Assembly: GCA_035578155.1 (NCBI GenBank)
Contig: JAPWDM010000009.1
Coordinates: 930,001-994,000, forward strand
DNA length: 64,000 nt
From: Brachynemurus nebulosus
Lineage: Eukaryota > Arthropoda > Insecta > Neuroptera > Myrmeleontidae
Reading direction: 5' to 3'
Position numbers and translations under genes: made by a program. Shown here one piece after another: positions 14,701 to 25,306 of this stretch; position 1 is the stretch's first letter; each line of letters starts with the position of its first letter. The notes under the pieces were generated by a model. That model saw nothing but the letters and a program-made list of their open reading frames with translations. It was not told the DNA's origin and searched no databases.

Positions 14701-17700
14701 TGAAAAATATCTTATACAATATGAAGTAAACATTATAGAACTTAATTTTTTCTTAAAATACCCTTGACTTTTAAAATCCCATGGTGGAAGAGCTAGGTAA
14801 TTTGGTTAAAAAATACAGTGGTCCAGTTTTCAAATTAGAAAGAGTTCAAATTTTCTAACAGCTTTTTTGAGATTGAAGATTTTAAAAAATTGTATTGAAA
14901 ACCTGTAAAAAAAAATCTACATTTATAAAATTTGAATTTACCTCCATTCATGACTCCATGATCATCTCCCCCAAACCTCGCTTAATCTTACTTGCTTAAT
15001 TTTGATAAAAATGAAAAGAACGATATCGAAATCCTACATTTCGCTTCCAGTTTCACCATTCCATCATTTTATTTACGATTTTTAAGGAATTTAAAAATTT
15101 TTGTAAACTTGATGACGTCATCAAATCAAAAAAAGTTTCTTTTTTCTTGCATTAAACTTTATAAAAGTAATTTCAATTAGGATTATTCGGTATATTAGTG
15201 TAATATGGTCTTCTAGGTCCTACTTCAGTCTGTTTAAACTTAAAAATTACCGCTGTTTTTTAAAAAAAAAAATTCTAATTATTCACCTGTAATAACTGTT
15301 CTCTGTTATTTTTGTTGCGCAGTGTAGTAACATCAGTCTCAGTGATTATGGAAACAAATAATGGCTCGCATAAATATTTTGCCGATGCGGCCGGACGTCC
15401 AGTGCCACGACCGACAACATCCTCTCAGTTAGCCAGTCCGGTTACATTAATAAATCCTGATCGTTATGAATTTTACACGTTCAACGATCAAGGTGAATTG
15501 GTCAAACATGAAATGACACTACAGGAAATACAGAAAATTATCGCTGCCGGTGGTGAAGGCGATTCCGTGCACACTTTCACACGACCCGAAGAATATCAAG
15601 TACGTAACCTTTTAAATTTTTACGACAACTGCAAACGAAATAACCACAGCGAATTTATATTTTAGATTAAAAATTCAGAAACGCGAGTCCATGACGTGGT
15701 AGCCAACGTACAAAGTGTCCTAAAAGAAGAAATTGCCGCGTTGAATAAACAGCGACCGGAAAAACCAACACTGGCCGATATTCCAGAATTTTCATCCTCA
15801 TGGTTTGGAAATGTAGATGACGCACAAGATATCGCACTCATACCAGACATTGAGATTATAGATCAAGCTCCAATTGTAAACCAAGAACAAATACCAATTA
15901 CTACGCATAGACCAACAACCAAATTTAAACCGCCAACTTCTAAGCCAGTAGCTCAAACATTGCTGACAACAGAAAAGGCTACAACTAAAAAAGTTCCTTG
16001 CACGGCGGAGGAAGAACTGAAAACTCCTTCGTCAACAGTACCAACAGTGACATCATCGACCACGCCCTTAATAAGAACCAAGAGGACGACAACCGAACAA
16101 GTACCCTCCAGCACATCTCCAACAATAACCACAAAAGAATCAACCGTAGAAGATTTACCATCGAGCACATCAACGGAAACAATTCCGGAAAAGAAGACAA
16201 CCGTATTAACCACCGCTGAAAGCGCTTCACCGAGCACTTTACATCAAGTACTGCTTAAAACGAACCTCACCGATGAAACCAAACCGCAAGAAAAAACCAC
16301 AAACTCTATCCCAGAAACCACCACTATTGAAATTACAAATCCAACAGAATCCATTGAAGCGACCACACCATCCGCGGAAATCATTTTAACCACAACATCA
16401 AGCCCAATCGAAGAAGACATTTATTCCGACGTAGACGAAACGTCCACTCTAACACCGATCCGCGAAACCCAAGAAGTACACAAAACTACTGATGTTTCTC
16501 ACACGGAAAAACGAAAAGTTACAACAGAAATTTCGGAAGTTGGCGATGAAGATGAGGACGAAGACGTACCAATTCGAAAACATTCAGAAATTACCACCGT
16601 GACCAGTGAAAAGAAAAAAGTCACCAATGTCAATAAAAAGAAAGTTTCGGTCAACGACACAATGGTGAAAATTAACTTTGCAACGGCGGAAAAACTACAC
16701 GACATCACCACCGAAATTATCAGTTTAATTCAAGAGGAATTCCAACTGCAGGAAGCGTTACGTGAAGGTATCAAAGCCACGGCGATCACAACAACGGAAG
16801 ACACCACGTCAACTATCGAGGAAGAAGAGAAAACTATAACGAAATCTGTAATTAAAGATGAAAAACCAGTCACCGAAGAAGACGAAGAAGAAGCAGATGA
16901 AACTACAGAAGACAACACCACGGCGTCCACAACCGAAACAAATCCGATCACCGAATCATCTTCAGCAACATTAAATGATACTTCAACAGCAGAAAGTCAA
17001 ACCAAACGAGTCCCAGAATCAGTTCCAAAAACAGAAATAGACTCAACTATAATATCGACATCACCTCCAAAACTAGTGACTTGGATCCCTGATTTGTCTC
17101 CGACTACCGAAAAGAGTAGCGTTACCAAAGATAACTTAGAAACCACATCAACAAAACTAACAACTCAACCAGAAGTTGAAGTGAAACCAGAAATTTCGTC
17201 ACCAGCAGAAAAACTAGAGATTGCAAATACAAATTACGTAAAAATAGCATCTTCCAACGACAATACAAAACCAAGTACATTAACGCCAACAACTTTGTCT
17301 ACGAATCCAATAAATGAAGAAGTATCTACAACAATCCAATCCAAAATTGAATCTTCTTCAACAGAACCTACTACAATTCAAGCGAAAATTGCATCCCCTT
17401 CAACCGAACCTACCACAATCACCGTAACAAACCCAGAAACCGAACCAACGCCAAGTATAACTGAAACCACTGAACATGAGAGCCCCAGTATATCTGAAGA
17501 TATTCATAAAATTATACAACAAGCCACGGAGAATGCTACCACCGACATTACAACCCCGTCAAACGATGCACCCGATCTTCAAAACGCTGCGGCATCTGTC
17601 ATCAACTTACTCAATTCAACGAATCCAGATAATATGACAATGGACAATTATGTGGCTCAAACTGCCACAGTGGCTTCTGTGCTCAATGATCAAGTGGCAC

Positions 17701-20700
17701 TCAACACTACCGAAAAGAGTCCAGAAGAGAAACCAACTGAAGCGCAAGAAGTTACAGCCACCGAAATCCCAACAACAGAATCACCAGACAGTTCCACTGA
17801 AAAAGCAACAAGTGATGAAACCAAATTACCAGCCAAATTCGAACAAATCCAAACAACCATTAACCCAGAATCCAGTGACAGCGTCACAACAACAAACAAC
17901 CCCACCGAAAGTAGCCCCGAATCAACCACAAAAATGGAAATGAGTGTAATTAAAGAAACTGCCTCTACGTCATTCGAGGTAAGCGGTAAAAATCCCACTC
18001 AACCAACAACAACCGAAGAAACGGAACCAAAAACTACAGTTACAACCGAAGAAAATATCGAAATGAATCCTAAATTTGACGAAATTGAATTAGCCCCAGA
18101 AAGTACGACAACTAAACGTAATGAACCTCAAACTGAAGAAGAAGAAGAAGTTAAAAAACCCCTTCCAAATGTACCACTTGCACCTAAATTTGAAGATCAA
18201 ATTTTACCATTGTCACTACCAACAGACAACAAAAATGAAGACACCAGTCCAAATAATTCTCCTCAACCGTTAACGACAGAAGACAAAGAAGATGACGAAA
18301 ATCTTCCATCGATTAAGAATGAAAGTTCAAATATTTCCCCAGTCATTTCAGAGAATGACAATACAAGTTCCCCTCAACTTTCCACATCACCGTCTGATGC
18401 AACGAAACCTGTTGTGGTCCGTTCCGAAGAAGAGAACAAAGAAAAAGAAACTGAATCACCAGTCCTCAATGTGGAACAATTAACAGAAATTCCTGAAAGA
18501 AGTACAATTCAGTCGTCTAGTGAAACTACCACAAGAAGTGCTCTTCTTCAAAAATTGTCCACCAAATCGGATCAAGACAAAATAATAGAGGAAGAAATAT
18601 CAGAAATTCAAAAACACTTATCAACTTTATCAACTGAAATTATGACCAATTCTGAACTACTAAAGGAATATGTTACGGAAAAAATAGCGTTAGCAACCAA
18701 ACAGGCCGAATTGAAAAAACCAACTTTAGACGAATATTCCGTAACACCCGAAACGATTCATAGTAATGCCGACAAACTGAAAGATTACGTTACAGAAAAA
18801 CTTGCCTTAGCCACAAAAATGGCCGAATTAAAAAGACCGACAACACACAAGCCATTCACCTCTCCTGAAATAACCTCAACCACTCGTCGAATGTACACAT
18901 CCACCAGGGTATCAGAACCTGAAAGAACCACCCTCAGAAGTAACGACGAAAAAACAGACGATTCCATCACGGAATCCACACTGAAACCAATCACATCTTC
19001 TGAATCTACAAGCAAAGTCGATTCTGAACTGGCAGATGCTCCAAGCACCACACAAAGCACATGGAAACTTGTCCCAATTATTACACCCCACCAAAATCAA
19101 ACGGATAAAATAAAAATTAAAAAACCCAAACCAGACATTAAACCGCTAAAGAGTGGAATATTTGGATTCCAGAGACCGTCCATCCATCAAAGACCGCCCC
19201 CACCACCATCACCATCGCCGTACACGTCAGTTGTCAATCTTAATCCAACACCAGCCGAGAATATAGGTCTTGAAGCCACCACAGTCAGCCAGAGTGACGA
19301 TATCAATCAATTCGTTCGACTCTGTAACGAGCTTGCATTCAAAATTTGGAACAGTGTAACCGCTAAGGGTGTCAGTTCATTCCGAAGCGTGTTTATCTCG
19401 CCGTTTGCTGCCACGTCAATGTTGGCAATGATCTTTTTGGGCGCACGAGGTCCAACTTCCGGTGAAATGAATGATATATTACGATTGGACGATATGGTCA
19501 CCTTTAATCCACATTTAATATTCCGTAATGTTTCGATGTCAATTGAGTATTCAGAAAATTCGGGGGTGGCTGAGAGTATATTGATTCGCGAACTATTCAG
19601 CGATCGTACAAAAGGTAAATTGCTGGAATTTTATAAGGAACGTGCTCGACAATTTTACGATGGACACGTAGAAGAAGTCAACTTCAAAATTATCGGCAAT
19701 ATCGTTAAACATCGTACAAATCTACTAATACGCAGACAAACTCAAGATCGAATTTTAGATTTTATTCGGGGAAATTTATTTATTCTACGGCCCCCGTTAG
19801 CTGCATTTAGTGCTAACATTTTCGAAGTAAGTCCAAAATATATGGCAATTTCTTTATTAGTGTTTCATCCGATTTTAATATTTTACAGACGGATTGTTCC
19901 TTAGGATCGTCCGAGGGTCGCGACGGTGAATTACACTTTATAATATCACCAAACAGCCGCCAAAGACGACTGGTGCCAATTCCTGCCGTAGTTTATCGAA
20001 CTGGATTTTTAGCTGGATACGAGCCCGAGTTAGATGCAACCGCAGTAGCGCTAGGACATGATCAAATTGTCAGCGTCGTTTATGTAATACCAGGTAAAAT
20101 AGTATATTGTGCAATAAGTGCGGGAAATTGTCGATTGCCCACGAAAGCGAAGTTGAGCGCACGAACGTAGTGAGTGCGCTCATTCGCTTGAGTGGGGCAA
20201 TCGACAATCCCGCACGAGTTGCACATACTATTTTTTATTACGAATTTCACATACTTTTTTCTATTATTATCACTATTTTTGACATTTTTATTACTTTTGA
20301 AAATAATATTTTTAAGTGTTCGTCTTTTTTTCTGAATTAATTATCGTTTAAATTACTTTGTTGGTGGTTTCTATAGAAATAATTATGAAATATTTATTAA
20401 ATGAAAAATTAAGAGGCGGCTTTGCGTGTTTTGATTAAATTTTGCGTGTTTTATTGCCAATTTGCGTGTGGAAAGTTACTTTCCACACGCAAAAAAGTAT
20501 GCGGGAAGAGTACAGTGGGCAAACAGCTATTTTGCGTACAGAAATGTGTGCGCCAAGTTAGTACTTCTCCCGCATGAGTAATAAAAAAACATTTATTACT
20601 TTAAACAAAAGGTAATGAGACCGGACATTTCGGATTTCCAAAAAGAAAAATCGCTGCCTACCCAAAATGCATAGCTGACCATCTTCTTAAAAGATATTTT

Positions 20701-21401
20701 GTTACTTTATTTCATTTTTTTGTTTTTTATTAGGTCAACAAGGAAATACAGCACCTGGTGACGGATTAATACGACTAGAGAAACACTTGTCCGAAGCTGC
20801 GTTTAAATCGAATGCTTGGTCGAAATTACTGCGCACTCTATCACCGCGTCCAGGACTAGAAGTTCAAATTCCACGATTCTCCCATCGTTCTGTCATCAAT
20901 ACAACGCTAGCCTTACAACGGATGGGACTGCGAGAATTATTCAATCCGAAAAAAGCGGATCTTCGCGGTTTGAACGGAAACAAAAGAGATGGACTCCATC
21001 TATCGGACATGATACAAATAAACAACTTCACACAGTGTGGCGAAGACATCGTTTCCGATTTCACACATCACATAGAAACGTATCCGGCAGTTGCTACCCG
21101 ACTCTCGAAATCCGACGAAGATATCCTCCAAGAGAATATCGATTTCTTCAACGACGAGGGAATCAGAGATTCGAAATATTTAGAGTACGCCGACGAGCCG
21201 CGAGACTATCAACGTGCATTCCACGATCCAGTGCACGATCCACGTATTATGGAACTACCGTTGGCGTTGAGACCACGACAGGCGCGAATACCAGACACGC
21301 CACGACTGAGACTGGATCGTCCGTTCTTATACTTTGTCAGACACAATCCGACTGGTTTAATTTTACATATGGGTCGATTTAATCCTAGATTATTGCCTTA
21401 A
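5763..21401 (+). CDS. secreted mucin-like protein with C-terminal serpin domain
   Basis: Five coding exons join in frame: 5763-5959, 15323-15599, 15666-19826, 19889-20093 and 20734-21401, giving 1835 residues. The first exon encodes a likely signal peptide (MAVIHRLKYRNYLICCFILA...). Residues of about 170-1340 are extremely rich in Thr, Ser, Glu and Pro, as in mucins. A poly-proline stretch precedes the serpin domain at about 1369-1835. That domain ends with LDRPFLYFVRHNPTGLILHMG, which fits the serpin signature pattern. The usual hinge of small residues before the reactive loop is absent. In its place are about 85 charged residues, so inhibition of proteases is unlikely (inference). It may be related to insect non-inhibitory serpins such as Spn100A; this was not tested. 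The 9.4-kb first intron is packed with transposons, and intron 4 is largely one repeat element. Confidence 0.85.
6997..7069. repeat. near-perfect hairpin, 32-nt arms
   Basis: The arms (6997-7028 and 7038-7069) read TTAACTCGAAGAACTGTCAA onward and its complement, with about two mismatches and a 9-nt loop. It could be a remnant of a foldback transposon. Confidence 0.8.
7201..7711. mobile_element. MITE with about 100-bp inverted terminal repeats
   Basis: The left end GGCTAGCAACTTACC is matched in inverse by GGTTAAGTTGCTACTC near 7697-7711. The best-conserved arm segment is CCACGAGCGTTCTAGTGGCT (left, about 7249) against its complement (right, about 7655). Both sides then run into poly-T/A and an ATCGAT motif. 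No open reading frame was found. Confidence 0.75.
8684..10098 (+). repeat. pair of 80-bp direct repeats (8684-8762 and 10018-10098)
   Basis: Both blocks carry ATATGCAA followed by CAATACACAACGTAT and then GTCTATATT or CCTATATTGTGC. They are about 80 % alike and 1.3 kb apart. Their origin is not recognised. The hAT MITE at 9773-9966 lies between them. Confidence 0.55.
9773..9966. mobile_element. hAT-type MITE, 194 bp, 8-bp target duplication
   Basis: The ends are CAGGGCCAGATTA and the complement of CAGGGCCATATTA. The element is flanked by the perfect 8-bp duplication GAAACATT (9765-9772 and 9967-9974). CAGGG-type ends with an 8-bp duplication are the hallmark of hAT transposons. There is no coding capacity. 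Confidence 0.9.
10250..10276 (+). repeat. single terminus of the TAACGTAAAAGCCCC MITE family
   Basis: TAACGTAAAAGCCCC followed by a diverged TATACCGGAACAC resembles the left end of the elements at 24759, 31465 and 42590. No opposite end was found nearby, so this is a truncated or chance copy. Confidence 0.4.
10780..11212. mobile_element. hAT-type MITE, 433 bp
   Basis: The termini are CAGTGGCGCAGCGAG and the complement of CAGAGGCGTAGCGAA. The flanks ATTGGAAC (10772-10779) and ATTGTAAC (11213-11220) agree at 7 of 8 positions, consistent with an old 8-bp target duplication. Subterminal CCGGGCGCCA blocks are also inverted. No intact gene is present. Confidence 0.88.
12007..12567 (-). mobile_element. 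hAT deletion derivative with transposase remnant
   Basis: The 561-bp element has GGGATGATCGATATT near its left end and the exact complement at its right end. It is flanked by a perfect 8-bp duplication ACTTTCGA (11999-12006 and 12568-12575). Both ends carry many ATCGATGT subterminal repeats, typical of hAT transposase binding sites. On the minus strand, 12420 to about 12227 translates to a short segment containing KYLSCIATLTASERLFSKAG. This matches the conserved hAT C-terminal dimerisation region. The rest of the transposase is gone. Confidence 0.92.
12227..12420 (-). pseudogene. hAT transposase C-terminal fragment
   Basis: The readable segment is about 65 residues and ends at a stop. It includes LLLWQVLGSTHPNL, then SERLFSKAG, then NRLKGELLTK. 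These follow the order of the hAT family dimerisation domain (W..., SER.FS.AG, R..L). It lacks the DDE catalytic core, so it cannot act as a transposase. Confidence 0.85.
15040..15200 (+). repeat. dispersed repeat copy with TGATGACGTCATCA palindrome
   Basis: TTCGCTTCCAGTTTCACCAT through CTTGATGACGTCATCAAAT to the region of AATTAGGATTATT resembles, in reverse, 30110-30290. Both copies share the order of motifs, including the palindromic TGATGACGTCATCA. The family is not recognised. Confidence 0.6.
20097..20592 (+). mobile_element. palindrome-bearing repeat filling serpin intron 4
   Basis: The element starts AATAGTATATTGTGCAATAA, three to four bases after the splice donor. It contains a 135-bp palindrome whose arms are GCGGGAAATTGTCGATTGCC and its complement, around a GC-rich centre with GCGAAGTTGAGCGCACGAA. 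A second inverted motif, GTGGAAAGTTACTTTCCAC, lies near 20466, and the element ends near GAGTAATAAAAAAA. A reverse-orientation copy is at 62626-63125. No coding sequence was seen. Confidence 0.8.
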
Positions 21402-21672
21402 ATTACTATTATGAATTATATAAATAATATAATACATTACAATGCAGCTTTAAATATAGCTTTTTTCTACAAAGAATTATTTATTAGAATTAGGTAGAAT
21501 TTTAATAACGAAAATCTCAACACTTTTGTAAATTTTATAATATATTTTTAGTACAACTCTATATTATTATAAATATTACTTTTGTTAAGTCTTTAGAGAA
21601 GAAAACCTTTGCAAAGCGTAATTAAATATTTAAAACTCTTAAACTAGTCACAATCGTTAAAACTAATTATGG

Positions 21673-22166
21673 AATAGTATGTTATACACCAAAGGACTAA
21701 AGTGGCCTCAGAGGGCCTGTAAAGGCCCGAGGACAACAAATCACACGAGGGATGAACAAAAGCACTTTAGTCCTGTGGTGTATATACTATTTTTTGCAAT
21801 TCCGGATAATTTAAAATTACAAAAATTTAAAAAAAATTACTTAAATGTCATTCAAATTGTATATAATAAAATTTCATCAAGTATACTTTGGATAAATCAA
21901 TCGAATTGTACAATACAATATAACTGCTTGTCTTTATCTACAAGTTTGAATTTGTTTATCATTTTTAATTACCTAGCAACGCTATTTAATTTAAGTCAAA
22001 TTTCTGTAAATTGTGCTTGCTGATTGGTTTAAAAGCGGGAGCAAAATAATTTTTTAGTCCCTTGGGACTAAAAGTGAATCTTTTAATCCCTTGGGACTAA
22101 AAGTGGCACTTTACTCCCTATTATGAGGGACTAAATCATGTCTTTTAGTCCCGGAATTGCAAAAAA
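21673..22166. mobile_element. double-palindrome element, 0.5 kb
   Basis: A 120-bp palindrome (AATAGTATGTTATACACCAA at 21673, complement ending at about 21793) is followed by a second inverted pair: TTTTTTGCAATTCCGG at about 21790 and its complement at about 22150. Internal GTCCCTTGGGACTAAAAG units repeat at 22058-22102. Its layout resembles the 20097-20592 element, but the sequence differs. Confidence 0.7.
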
Positions 22167-22247
22167 TAATTTTCTTACACTTTCTGGCGCAATCTCGTAC
22201 CTCAAAAATGACAACAGGAAAAGAAACTAAATAATTAATTAATCAGT

Positions 22248-22389
22248 GTGTTCGTTACTGAGTTTTTTTTCTCAAAGTGAGCTGTTGGCACATGCGCAAG
22301 ACCTTTTTTTATGGAATCATACTTCATAAAAATGTTCTTGCGCATGCGCTAACATCTCACTTTGAGCAGAAAAACTCAGTAACGAACAC
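22248..22389. mobile_element. short MITE, 142 bp, about 53-bp arms
   Basis: GTGTTCGTTACTGAGTTTTT at the left end is exactly mirrored at the right end. The arms continue through CTCAAAGTGAG and a GCGCATGCGC-type core, interrupted by small mismatches. No target duplication was identified. Confidence 0.8.
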
Positions 22390-23973
22390 GGCGAATGTCT
22401 TCCGTTAAACCAGAAGCTTCGAAAAAGTTTTGCGTCGATGGGCCAAATAGATACATACTTGTACTCTAAATTGCTCCAAAACGGTATTATTTATCGAAAT
22501 GTAAGAAGTATACTTTTTTTACGTGAAGGAATGTCTGGAGCTGGAATTTAAAAAGTAAAAGACGTGATAACTTACACTTACCATCCCAAACCACCCCCTT
22601 AATTATAAGTGATCGAGTAAGTGTTAAGATAAATTTTATTATCCTAATGCAAAATCGCACCCCCGAGTTTTGGAAAAAAGTGTACATGAAAAGATACCAA
22701 AGGCACCAAGGACTTTTGATCGATCTCCTAATTTACAAGTTAAAAATAGGATTATAACCTAACAGAAAAATCACATCCGGAAAATAAATCACATATTCTG
22801 GACGAACTTTTGGCCATTTTTGTAGAAAAAATTAAAATTTGACGCTCAGATTAACCAAATTTCACCAACAGACCTGTAGCTATTAATCATTTTTATAGCT
22901 GTTAACTTAACGAGGTTACGTCAGAAAGCTATCGATAATCTTTCTCCAACATAATTCGTTTAATTTAATAATAGAATAGACGAAAAAAAGTGGCTAGCTT
23001 AGTTTCATAATTTTTTTCAATAAACAAAATCGAAAATTATAAATTTTCTATTAGATTTGTTATTTTTATTTTATGGTTTTCACTTTTTGTTTTGACTGAA
23101 TTTATAATTTATTTAGGGATAAACATTTTAGAAAAAGAAATTATTTATTTTTAGACTGAAAGTATTCTTTGTATTTACAAATTTAATTAGATTTTAGATT
23201 AATTATATTTATTGTAATTTCAAGTTAATGTAGTTTTAAGTGATTCACTGCCTTTAACTCATTACAATGTTAAATCCTACAAATTAATTTTTTAATTATC
23301 TCGAAACAAAACATTAAGAAAATGTAAATATTCAATATAATACTTTGGGGTTTAACAGGTGCTCAAATTTTATATACAATTGTAGGTAGGTACTTAATTT
23401 TAAGCATAATTTTATTTTTTAATGTTGATGGAATTTCCAGAGGTGTTTGTGTAAGAATAACATATCATTAAAAAATTGGAAATATTTTTAGATAAAACTA
23501 TGTAAAATATAAATAAATTTTTTGTCAATTTTCGTACGTAACTATTTTAAATTTGAATGAAAATGACAAAAAATATATTTTTGGCATAGTTTTTTTTGTT
23601 GTACTTAATCGTTGATCGTTTAATATTGATTGATCAATGATTGACGAATTACTTTTTTAAAAATTTAAAATTTTATTATTTGATTGTATAAATAAAAATA
23701 AAGAATTTAATTATTACTCATTCTTTTTATTTGAAAATGTCCATTCTGTTCAAAAAGTTATTAAAACTGACTGTAATGCGCATGACAATTCGTAAATTGT
23801 TCAAAATTGAACGCACAGTTGACATATCTTGCGCATGTTTCTTCATAAAGACAAAAAACAATAAAAAAGTGTAAACCAAAAACAAAAAAAAAATCTGTTG
23901 TATCCACAAGAACGAATTCGGCGATAAAAGCTAGGTTTATATAAAATTACGTTCCTTGTATTACCCTCTAGGG

Positions 23974-24166
23974 CAGTAATTCTCAAAGTGGTGGTCGCGA
24001 CCCCCTGGGTGTCACGAGAAATATTTGGAGAGTCACAGAAACAATTAACGACTCTTTCTACATATTTATAAACATAATCTGCATATTTCTTTCTACATTT
24101 GGGGGCTTTTCAAAAATTTTTTAAGCGTAAAAGGGGGTCGCGAGCCAAAAAGTTTGAACACCATTG
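23974..24166. mobile_element. hAT-type MITE, 193 bp
   Basis: The ends are CAGTAATTCTCAAAGTGGTG and the complement of CAATGGTGTTCAAACTTTTT. Both are followed by an inverted GGTCGCGACCCCC-type block. The flanks CTCTAGGG (23966-23973) and CTTTAGGG (24167-24174) match at 7 of 8 positions. The end sequence resembles the hAT Charlie-like consensus. Confidence 0.88.
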
Positions 24167-24170
24167 CTTT

Positions 24171-24450
24171 AGGGGATGAATTTCCAGGAATCCGTTCTTT
24201 TTGCACACCTATATTAAGGACATACATAAGGAACCCCAGTGCAAAATTCCACGCTTTTAGACCCAGCGGTTTTTTACATTTAAATTTCCATCCTCTTTAA
24301 CCCTCTTAGGAGACAAATTTCCAATAATGCCTTTTTAATGCTTACTTACGTTACATAAGGAACACCTGCGCAAGATTTCACGTTTCTAGACTCAACAGTT
24401 TTTATATAAACTTTTTACTCCATATTTGGCCCTGTTGGGGGATAAATTTT
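24171..24450 (+). repeat. diverged direct repeat, period about 130 bp
   Basis: The motif AGG(G/A)GA(T/C)(G/A)AATTTCCA recurs at 24171 and 24308, and a shorter form GGGGGATAAATTTT occurs at 24437. Between them the order CATAAGGAAC, AAATTTCACG-like and TTTTTA...TTTCCATCC-like is kept. Similar tandem units are common in arthropod repeats, but I do not assign a family. Confidence 0.55.
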
Positions 24451-24525
24451 GACATTTAATTTATTCTACAGCACTTTATAGATTAAGATAAATCCAACGA
24501 CACCTCCTTTATCAAAAGAAAGATT

Positions 24526-24657
24526 ACGTGCACGCCTCTAATAGTGAAATTATAATCTGTATCAGGTCGAATACGTCTAATTGGTAATAGAAAACGTATT
24601 ATACAAATTATGTGGGCGCCACCTAAATTTCTATCACCGTCAGAGGCGCGAGTGAGG
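24526..24657. mobile_element. MITE copy A, CACTCGCGCCTCTAGTG-type ends
   Basis: The left end CACGCCTCTAATAGTGAAAT is matched in inverse by the right end containing TATCACCGTCAGAGGCGCG. Related copies with similar ends lie at 28240-28389 and 50385-50872. Confidence 0.6.
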
Positions 24658-24758
24658 ATCTTTGCATTGCAATTTCTTTCTAATAAAAAAATTTGTCGAA
24701 AATCGTAGTAGTCAGAATTAATTGTAAGTCGTAAAGTGACTAAAAAAAATTATTCACA

Positions 24759-25001
24759 TAACGTAAAAGCCCCCATTATGGAACGGTATCTAATACTGGA
24801 ACAGTTTTGACATTTGCATATTTATTTCTATAATTAAGTAAGGAAACATTAAATGCGAGGTGAATTTAAATTGAAAAACAATCATTCTATTAATAATTTT
24901 TTTGTTATCAGACGTTTCTTTCAGAAATAACTTCATTAATATGTAAATGTCAAAACTGTTCCAGTATTAGATACTGTTCCATAATGGGGGCTTTTACGTT
25001 A
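24759..25001. mobile_element. TAACGTAAAAGCC MITE, copy 1
   Basis: Inverted ends TAACGTAAAAGCCCCCATTA and complement enclose 243 bp, with a further inverted block ATCTAATACTGGAACAGTTT. Near-identical copies lie at 31465-31708 and 42590-42833. All three are bordered by TA within the terminal motif, consistent with TA target duplication. There is no coding capacity. Confidence 0.9.
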
Positions 25002-25306
25002 AATCAACTAATAAAAATCGTATGAATAATTTTTAGATGCATAATTTTGACAGTTTCTATTTGACGTTCATAAAATGGTCGCTTTCGTTAAATACCCATA
25101 GATGACTCTACTATCGATTAGTTCAAATTCGTCTGAAAATTGTTATTTATGCGCATTCAAAACTGATTTTTACACATCAGGGAAAAAAAAATAAAACACA
25201 AGAAATGTATTTATTAATATTTATTTACGAATTTTTTAAGAATATTTCATATAATAATAATATAATTAAATATACTCAAGCAAACAGAATTTTTTTAGCT
25301 ATAAAT

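Larger units (their letters stand above)
5960..15322 (+). other. 9.4-kb first intron of the serpin gene
   Basis: The donor is AAG|GTAAAG at 5960 and the acceptor TTGCGCAG ends at 15322. The intron contains a near-perfect hairpin (6997-7069), an inverted-repeat element (7201-7711), two hAT-type MITEs (9773-9966, 10780-11212) and a hAT deletion derivative (12007-12567). It also holds a single element end (10250-10276), a repeated 80-bp block (8684-8762 and 10018-10098) and part of a dispersed repeat at 15040-15200. No gene inside it is supported. Confidence 0.75.
21402..25306. other. serpin/Rpn10 intergenic interval with a transposon cluster
   Basis: The serpin and Rpn10 genes converge here. 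The interval holds the elements at 21673-22166, 22248-22389, 23974-24166, 24526-24657 and 24759-25001, plus a three-unit diverged direct repeat (24171-24450). The rest is AT-rich with no supported gene. Confidence 0.7.

Noticed and set aside
15953..16951. Several minus-strand open frames rich in Val/Ser opposite the mucin-like exon
   Set aside because: They are the antisense of ACN/GAN-rich codons in the real gene, which rarely give stops; no start context or domain.
20816..21382. 188-residue frame overlapping the last serpin exon
   Set aside because: It is out of frame with the serpin exon, shows no domain, and is explained by the long open stretch of the real gene.
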